The notes: generated by a model not told the origin, from the sequence alone. Numbered from the stretch's first letter, positions 8,121 through 17,572 are shown. The stretch: DNA of 38,432 nt from Clostridia bacterium (GCA_029098265.1 JAQXNZ010000085.1:1-38432); one strand, 5' to 3'. Program-made: numbers and translations.

Positions 8121-8489
8121 GGGGGTGTCGCAAAACCGACACCCCGAGAATGTCGACGAAGTCGACACTAAGTCGAAAACAGGTTTTCGACTTGTTTAAA
8201 TTAATGCATGAATGGCTATTCCATCGGCCGCTGGCCTTGAAACACGCCATTCTCCTCGGCCGGTATCACTTTGCTTGCAAAGCGCCCACTTGTGGGCGGC
8301 GGCACGCTGATATGTACGCGGTCTCTATAGCGGGTTCACAAATTCCCTTCGGGAACACCTAATGGTGCCGGAGTATATTCTTCCGGTTTGCTTTCCTGCG
8401 GATTAAACTTGGAAAACTCTTCGTTTTCCAAACCTTTCCGCGAAAAAAATTTGTCTGCAATCTGAGAGTACCGTTCAATGCGGCACCCC
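8121..8489 (+). repeat. Multi-hairpin dispersed repeat, copy 1 (subtype A, expanded)
   Basis: This copy fills the gap between two convergent genes. It opens with hairpin GGGGTGTCG/CGACACCCC (8122-8145). Next come the palindrome TGTCGACGAAGTCGACA (8151-8167), the arm pair AAGTCGAAAAC/GTTTTCGACTT (8170-8193) and the covarying stem GAATGGC/GCCATTC (8210/8246). It ends with TTGGAAAAC..GTTTTCCAA (8409-8431) and AACCTTTCCGCG. Compared with copy 4 it carries about 130 extra bases in the penultimate loop, which hold further small hairpins. The outer ends GGGGTGTCGC and GCGGCACCCC form imperfect terminal inverted repeats. It has the same orientation as the upstream FMN_bind-like gene. Confidence 0.85.
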
Positions 8490-8500
8490 GATGTTTTTCT

Positions 8501-9535
8501 TTATATATCCAGCTGTATCTGTTCAGCCGCTTCGCTGTCCTTAGGCGGACGCAGTCCGAAATGTCCATAGCCGCCGGCAGTTACTACCCTGCCTCTGGGT
8601 GTACGCTTAATATAGCCCATCTGTATAAGATAAGGCTCAATGACGTCCTCTATGGTCTCAGACTCCTCATTGACCGCCGCCGCTATAGTATCAAGACCGA
8701 CGGGGCCGCCGCCGAACTTATCTATTATCGTAAGCAGTATTTTTCTGTCGGTATTATCAAGGCCGTTTTTATCCACCTCAAGCAGGTCAAGGGCGTATGA
8801 AGCCACCTCACAGGTTATTACTCCGTCATACTGCACCTGCGCAAAGTCCCTTACCCTCTTAAGCAGGCGGTTTGCTATACGGGGCGTACCTCTGGAACGT
8901 CTTGCTATCTCTGCCGCACCTCCTGCGTCTATTTCGGTGCCGAGCACCTCTGCCGAGCGTATAACTATCCTCGACAGGTCTGCCGTATTATAGGGTTCAA
9001 GATGATTTACCACTCCGAACCTGTCCCTCAGGGGCGCAGTCAAAAGACCTATTCTTGTGGTTGCACCAATAAGTGTGAACTTGGGCAGTTCCAGACGCAC
9101 ACTTCTTGCGCCCGCACCCTTGCCGATAACAATATCTATGGCAAAGTCCTCCATTGCAGGATAAAGTATTTCCTCTATAACCCTGTTAAGCCTGTGTATT
9201 TCGTCCACAAACAGTATGTCGCCCTCGCTGAGCCCGTTCAGTATGGCCGCCATATCTCCGGGTCTTTCTATGGCAGGTCCCGACGTAGTCTTGAAGCCCG
9301 CACCCATTTCATTGGCAATTATATTTGATAGAGTTGTTTTTCCCAGACCCGGCGGTCCGTAAAGAAGCACATGGTCCAGAGGCTCCTTTCTCTTTTTCGC
9401 CGCCTCTATAAACACCTTAAGGTTGTTTTTGACCTTATCCTGTCCGATGTAATCGTCCAGAGTATCCGGTCTGAGACTGAGTTCTATATCGCCGTCACCG
9501 TCATTGACTGCTGTTGTAATAATTCTTTTATCCAT
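8501..9535 (-). CDS. ruvB: Holliday junction branch migration helicase RuvB
   Basis: RuvB is the hexameric AAA+ motor that RuvA loads on Holliday junctions. The protein is 344 aa, a normal length. It has Walker [10 protein letters not shown] (about 60-68), Walker B FVDEIH (109-114), sensor 1 GATTR, the LRDRFG arginine-finger segment, and a winged-helix C-terminus ending [18 protein letters not shown]. All key residues are visible. The ATG is 12 nt after the ruvA stop with a GGAG site, so ruvA-ruvB is an operon. Its 3' end faces repeat copy 1, and I see no separate terminator. Confidence 0.98.
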   Translation of the reverse strand: MDKRIITTAVNDGDGDIELSLRPDTLDDYIGQDKVKNNLKVFIEAAKKRKEPLDHVLLYGPPGLGKTTLSNIIANEMGAGFKTTSGPAIERPGDMAAILNGLSEGDILFVDEIHRLNRVIEEILYPAMEDFAIDIVIGKGAGARSVRLELPKFTLIGATTRIGLLTAPLRDRFGVVNHLEPYNTADLSRIVIRSAEVLGTEIDAGGAAEIARRSRGTPRIANRLLKRVRDFAQVQYDGVITCEVASYALDLLEVDKNGLDNTDRKILLTIIDKFGGGPVGLDTIAAAVNEESETIEDVIEPYLIQMGYIKRTPRGRVVTAGGYGHFGLRPPKDSEAAEQIQLDI

Positions 9536-9547
9536 ATCTCTGCTCCG

Positions 9548-10162
9548 TTACACTCTGCTGAGCTCTTTAAGAGCAGCAGAAAGTATTTTCTGAACGTCCA
9601 TCGTTTCGTTGTAAACCTTGGCAACGGCCCTGAGCGCCTCACTCCTTGTATAGCCGAGGGCAATAAGAGCCTCCGCCGCCTCGCTTCTGTCATCGCCTGC
9701 CGCGGCCGTAACCGCTGCCGCCGCTTCGGCATCACCCTCAAATGCCGCAGTCAGGTCATCGTTTCCTATCTTGTCTTTCAGGTCAAGTATTACCCTCTGG
9801 GCTGTCTTTTTTCCTATGCCGGGCGCTCTGGCAATAGCCGCCGCATCTCCTGTCACTATGGCTGTTATAAGCTGTGATGGGTTCATTACTCCCAGTATGC
9901 TGACAGCCGCCTTGGGGCCTATTCCCGATACAGATATAAGCTTTTCATATACGGCCTTTTCCTCCCTTGTGGCAAAGCCGAAAAGCGTTATTCCGTCCTC
10001 CCTGACACTCATATAGGTATAGACGGTGACCTCTCCCTTTTGAGAGCACAGCTGCTGTGCAGAAAAGGCAGGCACAATCACTTCGTAGCCTATGCCGTTG
10101 TTTTCCACTATAAGCCTGTCGCCGCCGTTATATGCTATTTCTCCCTTTATATAAGAAATCAT
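9548..10162 (-). CDS. ruvA: Holliday junction DNA helicase subunit RuvA
   Basis: RuvA binds four-way junctions and recruits RuvB. The protein is 204 aa, a standard length. It has an N-terminal OB fold (MISYIKGEIAYNG...), two helix-hairpin-helix motifs (VSGIGPKAAVSIL and APGIGKKTAQRVILDL), an acidic/Ala-rich linker (about 148-163), and the C-terminal three-helix domain that contacts RuvB (EAAEALIALGYTRSEALRAV). A GAGAGG site lies 8 nt before the ATG. It is the first gene of ruvAB. ruvC is absent, as is usual in Firmicutes, where RecU often resolves junctions. Confidence 0.98.
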   Translation of the reverse strand: MISYIKGEIAYNGGDRLIVENNGIGYEVIVPAFSAQQLCSQKGEVTVYTYMSVREDGITLFGFATREEKAVYEKLISVSGIGPKAAVSILGVMNPSQLITAIVTGDAAAIARAPGIGKKTAQRVILDLKDKIGNDDLTAAFEGDAEAAAAVTAAAGDDRSEAAEALIALGYTRSEALRAVAKVYNETMDVQKILSAALKELSRV

Positions 10163-10258
10163 AATTTATCCTCTCACAAACGGTATATTAATAAGATTAT
10201 TATAACGCATGAGGTATATTATTTCAACATCGGGCAAATCCACACAGTTAAATTACCG

Positions 10259-10294
10259 AAAAAACGCAGCCGGAAAAATTCCGACTGCGTAAAA
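10259..10294 (-). terminator. Terminator of pyruvate carboxylase
   Basis: Hairpin CGCAGCCGGAA-AAA-TTCCGACTGCG has one C/A mismatch and A-runs on both sides. On the minus strand it follows the pyc stop by about 23 nt and ends in a U-run. Confidence 0.8.
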
Positions 10295-10316
10295 AGTACA
10301 CTGTAAAAGCAAATTA

Positions 10317-13300
10317 TTATTTTTCGTCCACCTTGAAGGATACAAGCAGTTCCTCCTGGTTGACTGAAGCGCCCTCATGCACATATATCTTGTCTACTGT
10401 GCCCGATACTCTTGAAAGGACAGATGTTTCCATCTTCATGGCCTCTACAGTCATAATAACCGTATTCTTTTCTACTCTGTCGCCTTCCTTTACAAATATC
10501 TTGCTTACGTTTCCGGGGATAGGTGAACCCAGATGTGCAGGGTTGTTCTTCTCGGCTTTGAGCTTTCTGTCGCTCTTTACCTCAAGACTCTTATCAAGGA
10601 TAGATACCTCACGCATAATACCGTTTATTTCAAAGGTAAGCGTTCTGTAGCCTTCCTCATTAGGCTCTGTCATATCGATATATTTAATTGTTATGGCCTT
10701 TCCTTCGCCTATTCTGAGCACTGTTTCCTCGCCCTTTTTCAGTCCGTAGAAGTACACATGGCTGTCAAGACGTGAAACGTCATTGTAGTGCTGAAGATGT
10801 GTGCAGTAATCATCATATACCTTCGGATAGAGGGCATAGCTGAGTATGTTTCTTATATTTACATGGTCGAAGTTGAACTTATCCATAAGTTCCTCGCCCA
10901 TTTTGTCAAAATCGGCAGGCTCAAGCAGTTCTCCGGCACGTCCGCTGATGGGCTTCTGATCCTTGAGAACAAGCTTTGACATTTCCTCAGGGAAGCCTCC
11001 GTCGGGTCTGCCCACAAGTCCCTTGAAGTACTCAACGGCTGATTCGGGATATGAAAGGTCTTTGCCCTTTTCAAAAATGTTATCCTTTGTAAGTCCGTTC
11101 TTCTGCATGAAGATAGCAAAGTCACCGATAACCTTTGATGAAGGTGTAACCTTTACGATATTGCCGAACAGCTCATTGGCCTGTTTATAGAGCTCCTTGA
11201 TATTCTCAAACTCGTCATCAGAACCCATTTCCTTTGCCTGGAAGCGAAGGTTGGAGTACTGACCGCCGGGTATTTCATACTTATATATTTCGGTGCTGGG
11301 AGTTTTCATTTTGCTCTCAAAACCGCCGTATACCTTTCTTACGTCCTCATAGTAGCGGCTTATCTCTTTCATTTCTTCGGGGTCAAGGCCTGTGTCTCTC
11401 TCCGTTCCCTTAAGGGCATACACTACCGAGTTCATAGAAGGTTGGCTTGTGGTTGTTGACATGGACTCTATTGCAAGGTCAACAATGTCAACGCCTGCCT
11501 CTGCCGCCATAAGAACCGTTGAAACTCCGTTACCCGTTGTATCGTGGGTATGCAGATGTACGGGTATGCTGAGTTCCTTTTTGAGTTCCGTAAAGAGCGT
11601 CTTTGCGGCATAGGGCTTAAGCAGTCCCGCCATATCCTTAATGGCAAATATATGACAGCCGAGACTCTCAATCTCTTTGGCCTTTTTAATATAGTAATCT
11701 ATAGTATATTTCTTCTCATTGGGGTTCATTATGTCGCCTGTGTAGCATATAGTACCCTCTACTATACAGCCCGTTGACAGTGCCACCTCAATGGGCATCT
11801 TCATATTTTCAATCCAGTTAAGTGAATCGAATATACGGAATACATCAACACCTCTTTCGGCTGAAACCTCGATGAATTTCTTAACAACATTGTCGGGATA
11901 GTTCTTATATCCTACGGCATTTGACGCACGAAGAAGCATCTGTATAAGAGTATTTGGCATGGCCTTTCTGAGCTGTTCAAGTCTTACCCAAGGCGACTCC
12001 TTAAGGAAACGGTATGCAACGTCGAAGGTTGCGCCGCCCCATGCTTCTGCCGAGAATGCGTTTCTTAACATTACGTTAGCCGCAGGCGCCGCCGTAACAA
12101 GGTCCTTTGTACGGAAACGTGTCGCGCAGAGTGACTGGTGGGCGTCACGCATTGTTGTGTCTGTAACGTAAAGCTTTTTGTCGTTGAGTATCTTCTTTGT
12201 GAAGCCCTCGGCTCCGAGCTTAAGGTACTCGTCCCTTGCGCCGTATACCTTCATATCGGCGTCATACTTGGGCGGAGTGATAGGGCCGAAATCGGGCTTT
12301 TCACCCTTGGACTCATTTACAATCTTGTTTCCGATAAACTCGGCTATCTTTGAAGCTCTGTCCTTGGACTGGGCTATGTCGAAAAGCTCGGGTGTTTCCT
12401 CGATAAATGTAGTAGTACATTTTTCCTCCTGGAAGGTCTTGCTCTGTACAACATTTATAAGGAAAGGAATATTTGTCTTTACTCCTCTTATTCGTGTTTC
12501 CTTAAGAGCTCTTACGCATTTGCGCACTGTTCCCTCAAAGGTGCGGTCATAGGCAATTATTTTAACAAGCAGACTGTCGTAGTAAGGCATTACCTCAGCG
12601 CCTGTGAATACGTTACCGCCGTCAAGACGTATGCCGTTACCTGCAGGTGAACGGTATACCGTTATTTTTCCCGTATCGGGAAGGAAGTTGTTTGTAGGGT
12701 CCTCTGTGGTTACACGAAGCTGTATGGCGTGTCCGCTGCAGTGTACGTCCTCCTGGGACTTTATGCCTACCTTTTCAGAGAAAAGGCTGTAGCCCTCGGC
12801 AACAAGTATCTGTGTTGTAACAAGGTCAACACCCGTTATCATTTCGGTTACAGTATGCTCAACCTGAATACGGGGGTTCATCTCGATGAAATAATAGTTT
12901 TCATCTGCGTCCACAAGGAACTCCAATGTACCCGCATTGCTGTAGCCTACAAATTTTGAAAGCTTAACAGCATCGGCAAATATTTTCTGTCTTGTCTCCA
13001 TGCTTATGGAAGATGCGGGAGCATACTCGACAACCTTCTGATGTCTTCTCTGTACGGAACAGTCACGGTCATAGAGGTGGATAACATTGCCGTATTTATC
13101 GCCCATTACCTGCACTTCAATATGCTTGGGGCTCTTAAGATATTTCTCGATGAATATTTTATCATCACCAAATGCCTTTTTGGCTTCGTTTTTGGCTTCT
13201 TCAAACTCCTTGGGCATATCCTCGGGGCCGTTTACAATTCTCATGCCTCGTCCGCCGCCGCCGTTTGAAGCCTTAAGCATTACGGGGTAGCCAATCTTCT

Positions 13301-13769
13301 CGGCAATTTTCGTTACCTCATCAAGGGATTTAAGCGCATGGTCAACGCCGGGAATAATGGGAACGCCGCACTTTATGGCTATCTGCTTGGAGGATATTTT
13401 ATCTCCCATGGCATTCATAGTCTGAACTGTGGGGCCAATGAAAGTGATGCCGTTTTTCTCACAGGCCTCAACAAATTCGGGGTTCTCGGACAAAAAGCCG
13501 TACCCGGGATGAATTGCGTCTACATTTCTTTCCTTAGCTATTTTTATTATCTCATTTATATCCAGATAAGCGTCTACAGGACCCTTATTAGGATTGAGCT
13601 TATAGCTCTCATCGGCCTTTGTTCTGAAAGCCGAGTATTTATCCTCTTTTGAAAATACACAAATCGACTGTATGCCGAGTTCGTTAAGGGCTCTGAAAAC
13701 TCTGATGGCAATCTCGCCACGGTTTGCTACAAGCACCCTTTTAAACTCTTTAATCTTCTGTTCCTGCAT
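10317..13769 (-). CDS. pyc: Pyruvate carboxylase
   Basis: The enzyme carboxylates pyruvate to oxaloacetate with ATP, bicarbonate and biotin. In a fermentative anaerobe it feeds aspartate and reductive C4 metabolism. The protein is 1150 aa, full length. Biotin carboxylase (about 10-460) has the ATP-grasp loop KASNGGGGRGM and CSVQRRHQK. Carboxyltransferase (about 535-805) has DTTMRDAHQS, the metal-binding LHTHDTTGNG, and the carboxylated Lys in FAIKDMAG. A tetramerisation region follows, then the biotinyl domain with EAMKMET (biotin Lys about 1112). All key residues are present. The start is supported by GGGAGG. The gene stands alone, with its own terminator downstream and an operator-like palindrome in its promoter. 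Confidence 0.98.
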   Translation of the reverse strand: MQEQKIKEFKRVLVANRGEIAIRVFRALNELGIQSICVFSKEDKYSAFRTKADESYKLNPNKGPVDAYLDINEIIKIAKERNVDAIHPGYGFLSENPEFVEACEKNGITFIGPTVQTMNAMGDKISSKQIAIKCGVPIIPGVDHALKSLDEVTKIAEKIGYPVMLKASNGGGGRGMRIVNGPEDMPKEFEEAKNEAKKAFGDDKIFIEKYLKSPKHIEVQVMGDKYGNVIHLYDRDCSVQRRHQKVVEYAPASSISMETRQKIFADAVKLSKFVGYSNAGTLEFLVDADENYYFIEMNPRIQVEHTVTEMITGVDLVTTQILVAEGYSLFSEKVGIKSQEDVHCSGHAIQLRVTTEDPTNNFLPDTGKITVYRSPAGNGIRLDGGNVFTGAEVMPYYDSLLVKIIAYDRTFEGTVRKCVRALKETRIRGVKTNIPFLINVVQSKTFQEEKCTTTFIEETPELFDIAQSKDRASKIAEFIGNKIVNESKGEKPDFGPITPPKYDADMKVYGARDEYLKLGAEGFTKKILNDKKLYVTDTTMRDAHQSLCATRFRTKDLVTAAPAANVMLRNAFSAEAWGGATFDVAYRFLKESPWVRLEQLRKAMPNTLIQMLLRASNAVGYKNYPDNVVKKFIEVSAERGVDVFRIFDSLNWIENMKMPIEVALSTGCIVEGTICYTGDIMNPNEKKYTIDYYIKKAKEIESLGCHIFAIKDMAGLLKPYAAKTLFTELKKELSIPVHLHTHDTTGNGVSTVLMAAEAGVDIVDLAIESMSTTTSQPSMNSVVYALKGTERDTGLDPEEMKEISRYYEDVRKVYGGFESKMKTPSTEIYKYEIPGGQYSNLRFQAKEMGSDDEFENIKELYKQANELFGNIVKVTPSSKVIGDFAIFMQKNGLTKDNIFEKGKDLSYPESAVEYFKGLVGRPDGGFPEEMSKLVLKDQKPISGRAGELLEPADFDKMGEELMDKFNFDHVNIRNILSYALYPKVYDDYCTHLQHYNDVSRLDSHVYFYGLKKGEETVLRIGEGKAITIKYIDMTEPNEEGYRTLTFEINGIMREVSILDKSLEVKSDRKLKAEKNNPAHLGSPIPGNVSKIFVKEGDRVEKNTVIMTVEAMKMETSVLSRVSGTVDKIYVHEGASVNQEELLVSFKVDEK

Positions 13770-13874
13770 TGAAGTACCTCCCTTTCACAAGAGAAATTTT
13801 ATATTACAACTTAAGTATTAATTTTAATCATAAAAAAAGAGTAAATCAATATTAATTTTTAAACTTGGAGAAAC

Positions 13875-13906
13875 TTCTATACATTGTATACAATATGAAA
13901 TCTCAA
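13875..13906 (-). promoter_or_regulatory. Putative pyc promoter overlapped by palindromic operator
   Basis: The minus strand carries TTGAGA, a 17-nt spacer, then TGTATA, just upstream of a short AT-rich leader to pyc. The spacer holds ATTGTATACAAT (13883-13894), a perfect 12-bp palindrome that resembles GntR-family operators. A bound repressor there would block RNA polymerase. The remainder of 13770-14004 is AT-rich and I see no gene in it. Confidence 0.45.
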
Positions 13907-14004
13907 TAAATAATTTTTAGCAAATTTTTCTCCTTATTTTATTCATTGCTCTGTTTATTGGGAAAAATGCTTTACACATTCACGCTTTATCACACTGAAT
14001 AAGT

Positions 14005-14033
14005 AAAAAGACACAGTGCTTATGTACTGTGTC
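14005..14033 (-). terminator. Terminator of the two-component operon
   Basis: Hairpin GACACAGT-N8-ACTGTGTC (8-bp perfect stem) has five A on its left, which is a U-tract for minus-strand RNA. It lies 25 nt past the histidine kinase stop. Confidence 0.85.
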
Positions 14034-14057
14034 CTTCTCATAAAATCTTTAAATATG

Positions 14058-15530
14058 CTATTCAAGCTTAAATTTAGTTATAAACTCCGTGCCTTGTCCG
14101 ACAGCACTGTTGACCTCAACCTCGGCATTATGGACGTCTATTATCCATTTCGCAATGGAAAGTCCGAGGCCGTTTCCGGGTATTTCCTTATTTCTGGACT
14201 TATCCACTCTGTAAAATCTGTCGAATATATGCGGCAAATCCTCCTCGCTTATGCCGAAGCCGTTATCCTTTACACAGGCACAGGCATATCCGTCCTCCTT
14301 ATACAGTCTATAGGTTATCTCCTTGTTTTCGCCGCTGTACTTAACGGCATTTTCAGTAAATATCCACAGCATCTGCTTTATAAGGTCGGGGTCGCCGTTT
14401 ATCACTATATCTTCTTCGCATATATCGGTCACTACCCTGACCTTTTCGTCGGTTACGCCCAAATCCTTTGCAATATCGTTAATGGCCTCATTAAGCGACA
14501 TGGGCTGTTTCTGTACATGGTTGCGCTTCTGGTCGCTCCTTGCCAAAAACAGAAGATTTTTTATCATTACCGACATGTGTTCTGTTTCCTCAAGTATATT
14601 GTTTACCGATTCCTGAAGTATCTCCGGGTCGTCCTTGCCCCACCTGTCTATCAGGTTGGCATATCCCTTGATTACAGCTATGGGCGTTCTGAGCTCGTGG
14701 GAGGCATCGGATACAAATCGGCTTTGCTGTTCAAAGGATTGCTCGAGCCTTTCAATCATGGAATTGAATGTAACAGACAGTTCCTTCAGTTCATCGTCGG
14801 GGCCGGTTATCTCAATTCTCTGGCTCAAGTCCTCTCCGCTTATCCTCTCGGCGGTTTCCCTTATTTTTCTGACAGGTCTGAGCAATACATAACTTATATA
14901 AACTCCGATTATTCCTGCGGCAAGTATACCAAGTATATCAACATAAATAAGCCTTGAAGCTATAAACTTAATATAATAAGCATTGCTTAACAGTGCCCTG
15001 TACAGATTGACAGTATAGATACAGCCGTCACACACAAATTCTTTCTGGATCCCTATAAACTCATGTCCGTTTTTGGTATACAGCGTATAGCCGTCACTTC
15101 CGAATACTCTGATACGGCTGCTTTTTGCCGATTTCTCTCTGAAATTGAAGCTGCCCGTAATGTCATCAGGCAGCTCATTCCTGTTCATAGGCTCCATAGC
15201 GCTGTTTCCGCTGCCGTCATCAAGAAATGCACCGCTTACAAGTATTTTGCCGTCGGTATGGTTTTCTATTATATAGTCCACATAGCTGCTGCCTATTACG
15301 TCCTGTATTTTTTTTGCGTTAATCTCTTTACCGCTCCTTATATAGCTTTCTATGCTTTCGGAACATGTCTGTAACGATGAAAACGTAATAGCAATGCCCA
15401 TGTCCTTGGCAGTTATAAGCAGTATACAGCTGATTGTTACTATAGTAACAGTAAACAGAGAAGCATATAACAGCATTATCTTCTTTGTTATAGGCATACT
15501 TTCATATCGGCTTTTAATTCTGTTCTTCAT
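14058..15530 (-). CDS. Sensor histidine kinase (HAMP, HisKA, HATPase_c)
   Basis: This is a membrane sensor that autophosphorylates and passes phosphate to the neighbouring response regulator. It has TM1 at about 18-41, an extracytoplasmic sensor region at about 42-192 with no recognised ligand domain, TM2 at about 195-217, and HAMP at 218-270. HisKA has SHELRTP (His278). The ATPase domain has N-box FTENAVKYS (391-399), DNGFGIS (422-428) and GNGLGLS (452-458), so the catalytic core is complete. The layout resembles ArlS-type kinases. The ATG overlaps the regulator's end by 17 nt, which gives strict co-expression. An internal Met12 (MPITKKIMLLYASLF) is a possible alternative start. The signal is unknown. 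The gene divergent from this operon codes for a lipoprotein, a plausible target or partner. Confidence 0.93.
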   Translation of the reverse strand: MKNRIKSRYESMPITKKIMLLYASLFTVTIVTISCILLITAKDMGIAITFSSLQTCSESIESYIRSGKEINAKKIQDVIGSSYVDYIIENHTDGKILVSGAFLDDGSGNSAMEPMNRNELPDDITGSFNFREKSAKSSRIRVFGSDGYTLYTKNGHEFIGIQKEFVCDGCIYTVNLYRALLSNAYYIKFIASRLIYVDILGILAAGIIGVYISYVLLRPVRKIRETAERISGEDLSQRIEITGPDDELKELSVTFNSMIERLEQSFEQQSRFVSDASHELRTPIAVIKGYANLIDRWGKDDPEILQESVNNILEETEHMSVMIKNLLFLARSDQKRNHVQKQPMSLNEAINDIAKDLGVTDEKVRVVTDICEEDIVINGDPDLIKQMLWIFTENAVKYSGENKEITYRLYKEDGYACACVKDNGFGISEEDLPHIFDRFYRVDKSRNKEIPGNGLGLSIAKWIIDVHNAEVEVNSAVGQGTEFITKFKLE

Positions 15531-16203
15531 CTTTTATATAATAGCCTACCCCTCTGATAGTATGGATATATTTTTTATTGAAACGCTCGTCTATTTTAGA
15601 CCTAAGGTATCTGATATAGACATCTACTACATTTGTTTCCCCGATATAGTTATAGCCCCATACCTGATTAAGTATCTGCTCCCTTGAAAGAACAATGTTC
15701 TTGCTCTTAAGCAGATAAAGCAACAGGTCATATTCCTTTTTGGTCAGCTCCACAACTTCTTCTCCGACCTTTACAAGGTGCTTGTCCGCATCAATCGTCA
15801 GGTCTCCGCAGGTAAATACATTTTTAACTATAGGCTCGGGTCTTACTCTCTTTAAGGCAACTCTCATTCTGGCGAGAAGCTCCTCAATGGCAAAGGGCTT
15901 TGTCACATAGTCATCAGCACCCGAGTCAAGTCCCGCCACCTTATCTATTACTTCGTCCTTGGCAGTCAGCATTATAATAGGTATGTCACTGGTTTTTCTT
16001 ATTCTTCTGCATATTTCTATGCCGTTAAGCCCCGGCAGCATAAGATCAAGCAATATCAGGTCATAGGCTCCGCTCTGGGCCTCATCGAAGCCCTCCCTGC
16101 CGTCATGGCATACCTTTACATCATATCCCTCGTATTTGAGTTCGAGTTCCACGAAGCGGGCAAGCTTCACCTCGTCCTCTATAAGAAGAATTTTCTTATT
16201 CAT
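15514..16203 (-). CDS. OmpR/PhoB-family response regulator
   Basis: A 229-aa transcription factor activated by the adjacent kinase. The receiver domain (1-118) shows the acidic pair E9/D10, phospho-acceptor Asp53 in LLDLMLPG, Thr80 and Lys102 in TKPF. The winged-helix DNA-binding domain (about 130-225) has ELTKKEYDLLLYL and a recognition region ending TIRGVGYYI. The start is supported by GGGAGG 8 nt before the ATG. It is the first gene of the pair, and a -10-like TATAAT lies about 30 nt upstream on the minus strand. ArlR-like is the closest description; the regulon cannot be read from the sequence. Confidence 0.95.
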   Translation of the reverse strand: MNKKILLIEDEVKLARFVELELKYEGYDVKVCHDGREGFDEAQSGAYDLILLDLMLPGLNGIEICRRIRKTSDIPIIMLTAKDEVIDKVAGLDSGADDYVTKPFAIEELLARMRVALKRVRPEPIVKNVFTCGDLTIDADKHLVKVGEEVVELTKKEYDLLLYLLKSKNIVLSREQILNQVWGYNYIGETNVVDVYIRYLRSKIDERFNKKYIHTIRGVGYYIKDEEQN

Positions 16204-16232
16204 ATCAAAAACCTCCCAATATATCAGTGTAT

Positions 16233-16238
16233 ATTATA
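16233..16238 (-). promoter_or_regulatory. -10 element of the two-component operon
   Basis: TATAAT on the minus strand about 30 nt before the regulator ATG. No good -35 is seen at 17 nt, so the promoter may need an activator, possibly the regulator itself. The rest of 16239-16432 is AT-rich without a gene. Confidence 0.4.
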
Positions 16239-16432
16239 CTCCTAAATCAACAAAAATTAAAGATTCGCCGTAAAAGCGATAAATATACGCATAAAAATCT
16301 ATATATTTACTGTCACTTCCTATAATAAATAATTTTTTAATATTTGTACATTGGGACTATATTAGAATATGATTAGATTACTGATTTCGAGCAATTAAAC
16401 TGAGTATAATTATGAATTTAACAATTTATAAT

Positions 16433-16461
16433 TTGCAAAAATCCTCTGTATATAGTATAAT
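16433..16461 (+). promoter_or_regulatory. Promoter of the thioredoxin-fold lipoprotein
   Basis: TTGCAA (16433-16438), a 17-nt spacer and TATAAT (16456-16461) lie 28 nt before the ATG. The gene's ribosome site AGGAGGG falls between. Confidence 0.7.
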
Positions 16462-16489
16462 ATTTGAGATTGTTTAGGAGGGTATCAAA

Positions 16490-17569
16490 ATGAAAATTAA
16501 ATATATTGCTCTTGTTCTTGCCGCCGCCCTTGCCTGCGGGACATTTACTTCAGCCTGTACAAAACAGGAAAGCAGCGAACAGCAGATACTTGACAGCCGA
16601 GAAGTGGACTTCTCCAATATCGGTCTTAAATATACTACACCTGAAAGCTGGCAGGAATATACAAAGTCAAACAGCATATATCCCTATGCCTATGATGAAG
16701 ATTTCACCATTGCCAACATCAGATACAACTACATCACTCCCGAGGACTGGGAGATAATTTCAAAGGCAACCGATGGGTTCCAACTTGATGATTATCTTTA
16801 TCCGATTTGTGAGATAATTGTTGTCCAGACCGATAAAGCCGATAAGCTTAAGAACTCAGGTCTTTACACAACCTTTTCTTCCAGACAGCTTATACAGGAG
16901 AACAACGGAGTAAGCTATTATCTTTTCTCCGATTATGTCGGCTCTACAAGAGGCATGACAGATGAGAATATTGAAATATACGACAATATATGCGCTTCCG
17001 TGCAGGAGCTTGCGGATTCGATGACGGTATCCGACTTTGACGTGGATGCTTATGTTGAAACAAAATATGCCGAAAAGAATACAATATCATTCTCAACGGA
17101 AACCCTTGACGGCAAAGAAATAGACAGCAGTGTTTTCGGAGACTATGACCTGACACTGTTCTATGTCTGGGGAACATACATTTATCCCGATGTTGACAAC
17201 ATTGCCGCTATTGAGCAGGCCTATGAGCATGCAAAGGAGCTCGGAAATGTAAATGTTATAGCCCTTTGCATAGACACACCTTCATCAAAGCTTGATGACA
17301 GCGACGAAGCAAAGGAGCTTGCTGAAAAGGCCAAGGAAGCCTTTAATGCGGCAGGCGCTCAGTTTGATGTAATAAAGCTTGACAGCAATCTCGCCTCCTT
17401 CGTATCCAACAACTTTGAAACTATACCCGCCTTCACAATGGTGGACAAAAACGGTATAGCAAGGGGCGGATATTATGAGGGCGTTTACGGCGGCGATGAT
17501 TACGTTAAATTCATTGATGCGGCTCTCAAACAGTACGTTGAGACAGCCGATGCTGAAACAGCCGAATGA
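16490..17569 (+). CDS. Lipoprotein with a cysteine-less TlpA/thioredoxin-like domain
   Basis: 359 aa. The N-terminus has a lipoprotein signal (ALVLAAALACGTFTSAC), with Cys23 the likely lipidated residue. Residues about 40-190 form an unassigned domain beginning VDFSNIGLKYTTPESW. Residues about 205-350 look like a TlpA/AhpC-type thioredoxin fold: FSTETLDGKEIDSSVFGDYDLTLFYVWGTY, VNVIALCIDTP, the cis-Pro-like ETIPAFTMVDKNG, and a final helix. The active-site CxxC that should follow FYVWGTY is replaced by IYPDVDN, so it cannot do thiol-disulfide exchange and is probably a binding or scaffold domain. It is divergently transcribed from the two-component system and ends in a strong terminator. Confidence 0.75.
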   Translation: MKIKYIALVLAAALACGTFTSACTKQESSEQQILDSREVDFSNIGLKYTTPESWQEYTKSNSIYPYAYDEDFTIANIRYNYITPEDWEIISKATDGFQLDDYLYPICEIIVVQTDKADKLKNSGLYTTFSSRQLIQENNGVSYYLFSDYVGSTRGMTDENIEIYDNICASVQELADSMTVSDFDVDAYVETKYAEKNTISFSTETLDGKEIDSSVFGDYDLTLFYVWGTYIYPDVDNIAAIEQAYEHAKELGNVNVIALCIDTPSSKLDDSDEAKELAEKAKEAFNAAGAQFDVIKLDSNLASFVSNNFETIPAFTMVDKNGIARGGYYEGVYGGDDYVKFIDAALKQYVETADAETAE

Positions 17570-17572
17570 CCA

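Noticed and set aside
8150-8362. ORFs inside the repeats (MSTKSTLSRKQVFDLFKLM..., also 17612-17800 and 31718-31951)
   Set aside because: They look conserved only because the DNA repeat is conserved. Copy 3 reads the shared arm in a different frame, length differences are not in threes, and the conservation follows stems rather than codons.
14016-14957. 313-aa plus-strand ORF antisense to the histidine kinase
   Set aside because: It starts in the terminator region, has no family features, and the opposite strand has all kinase motifs.
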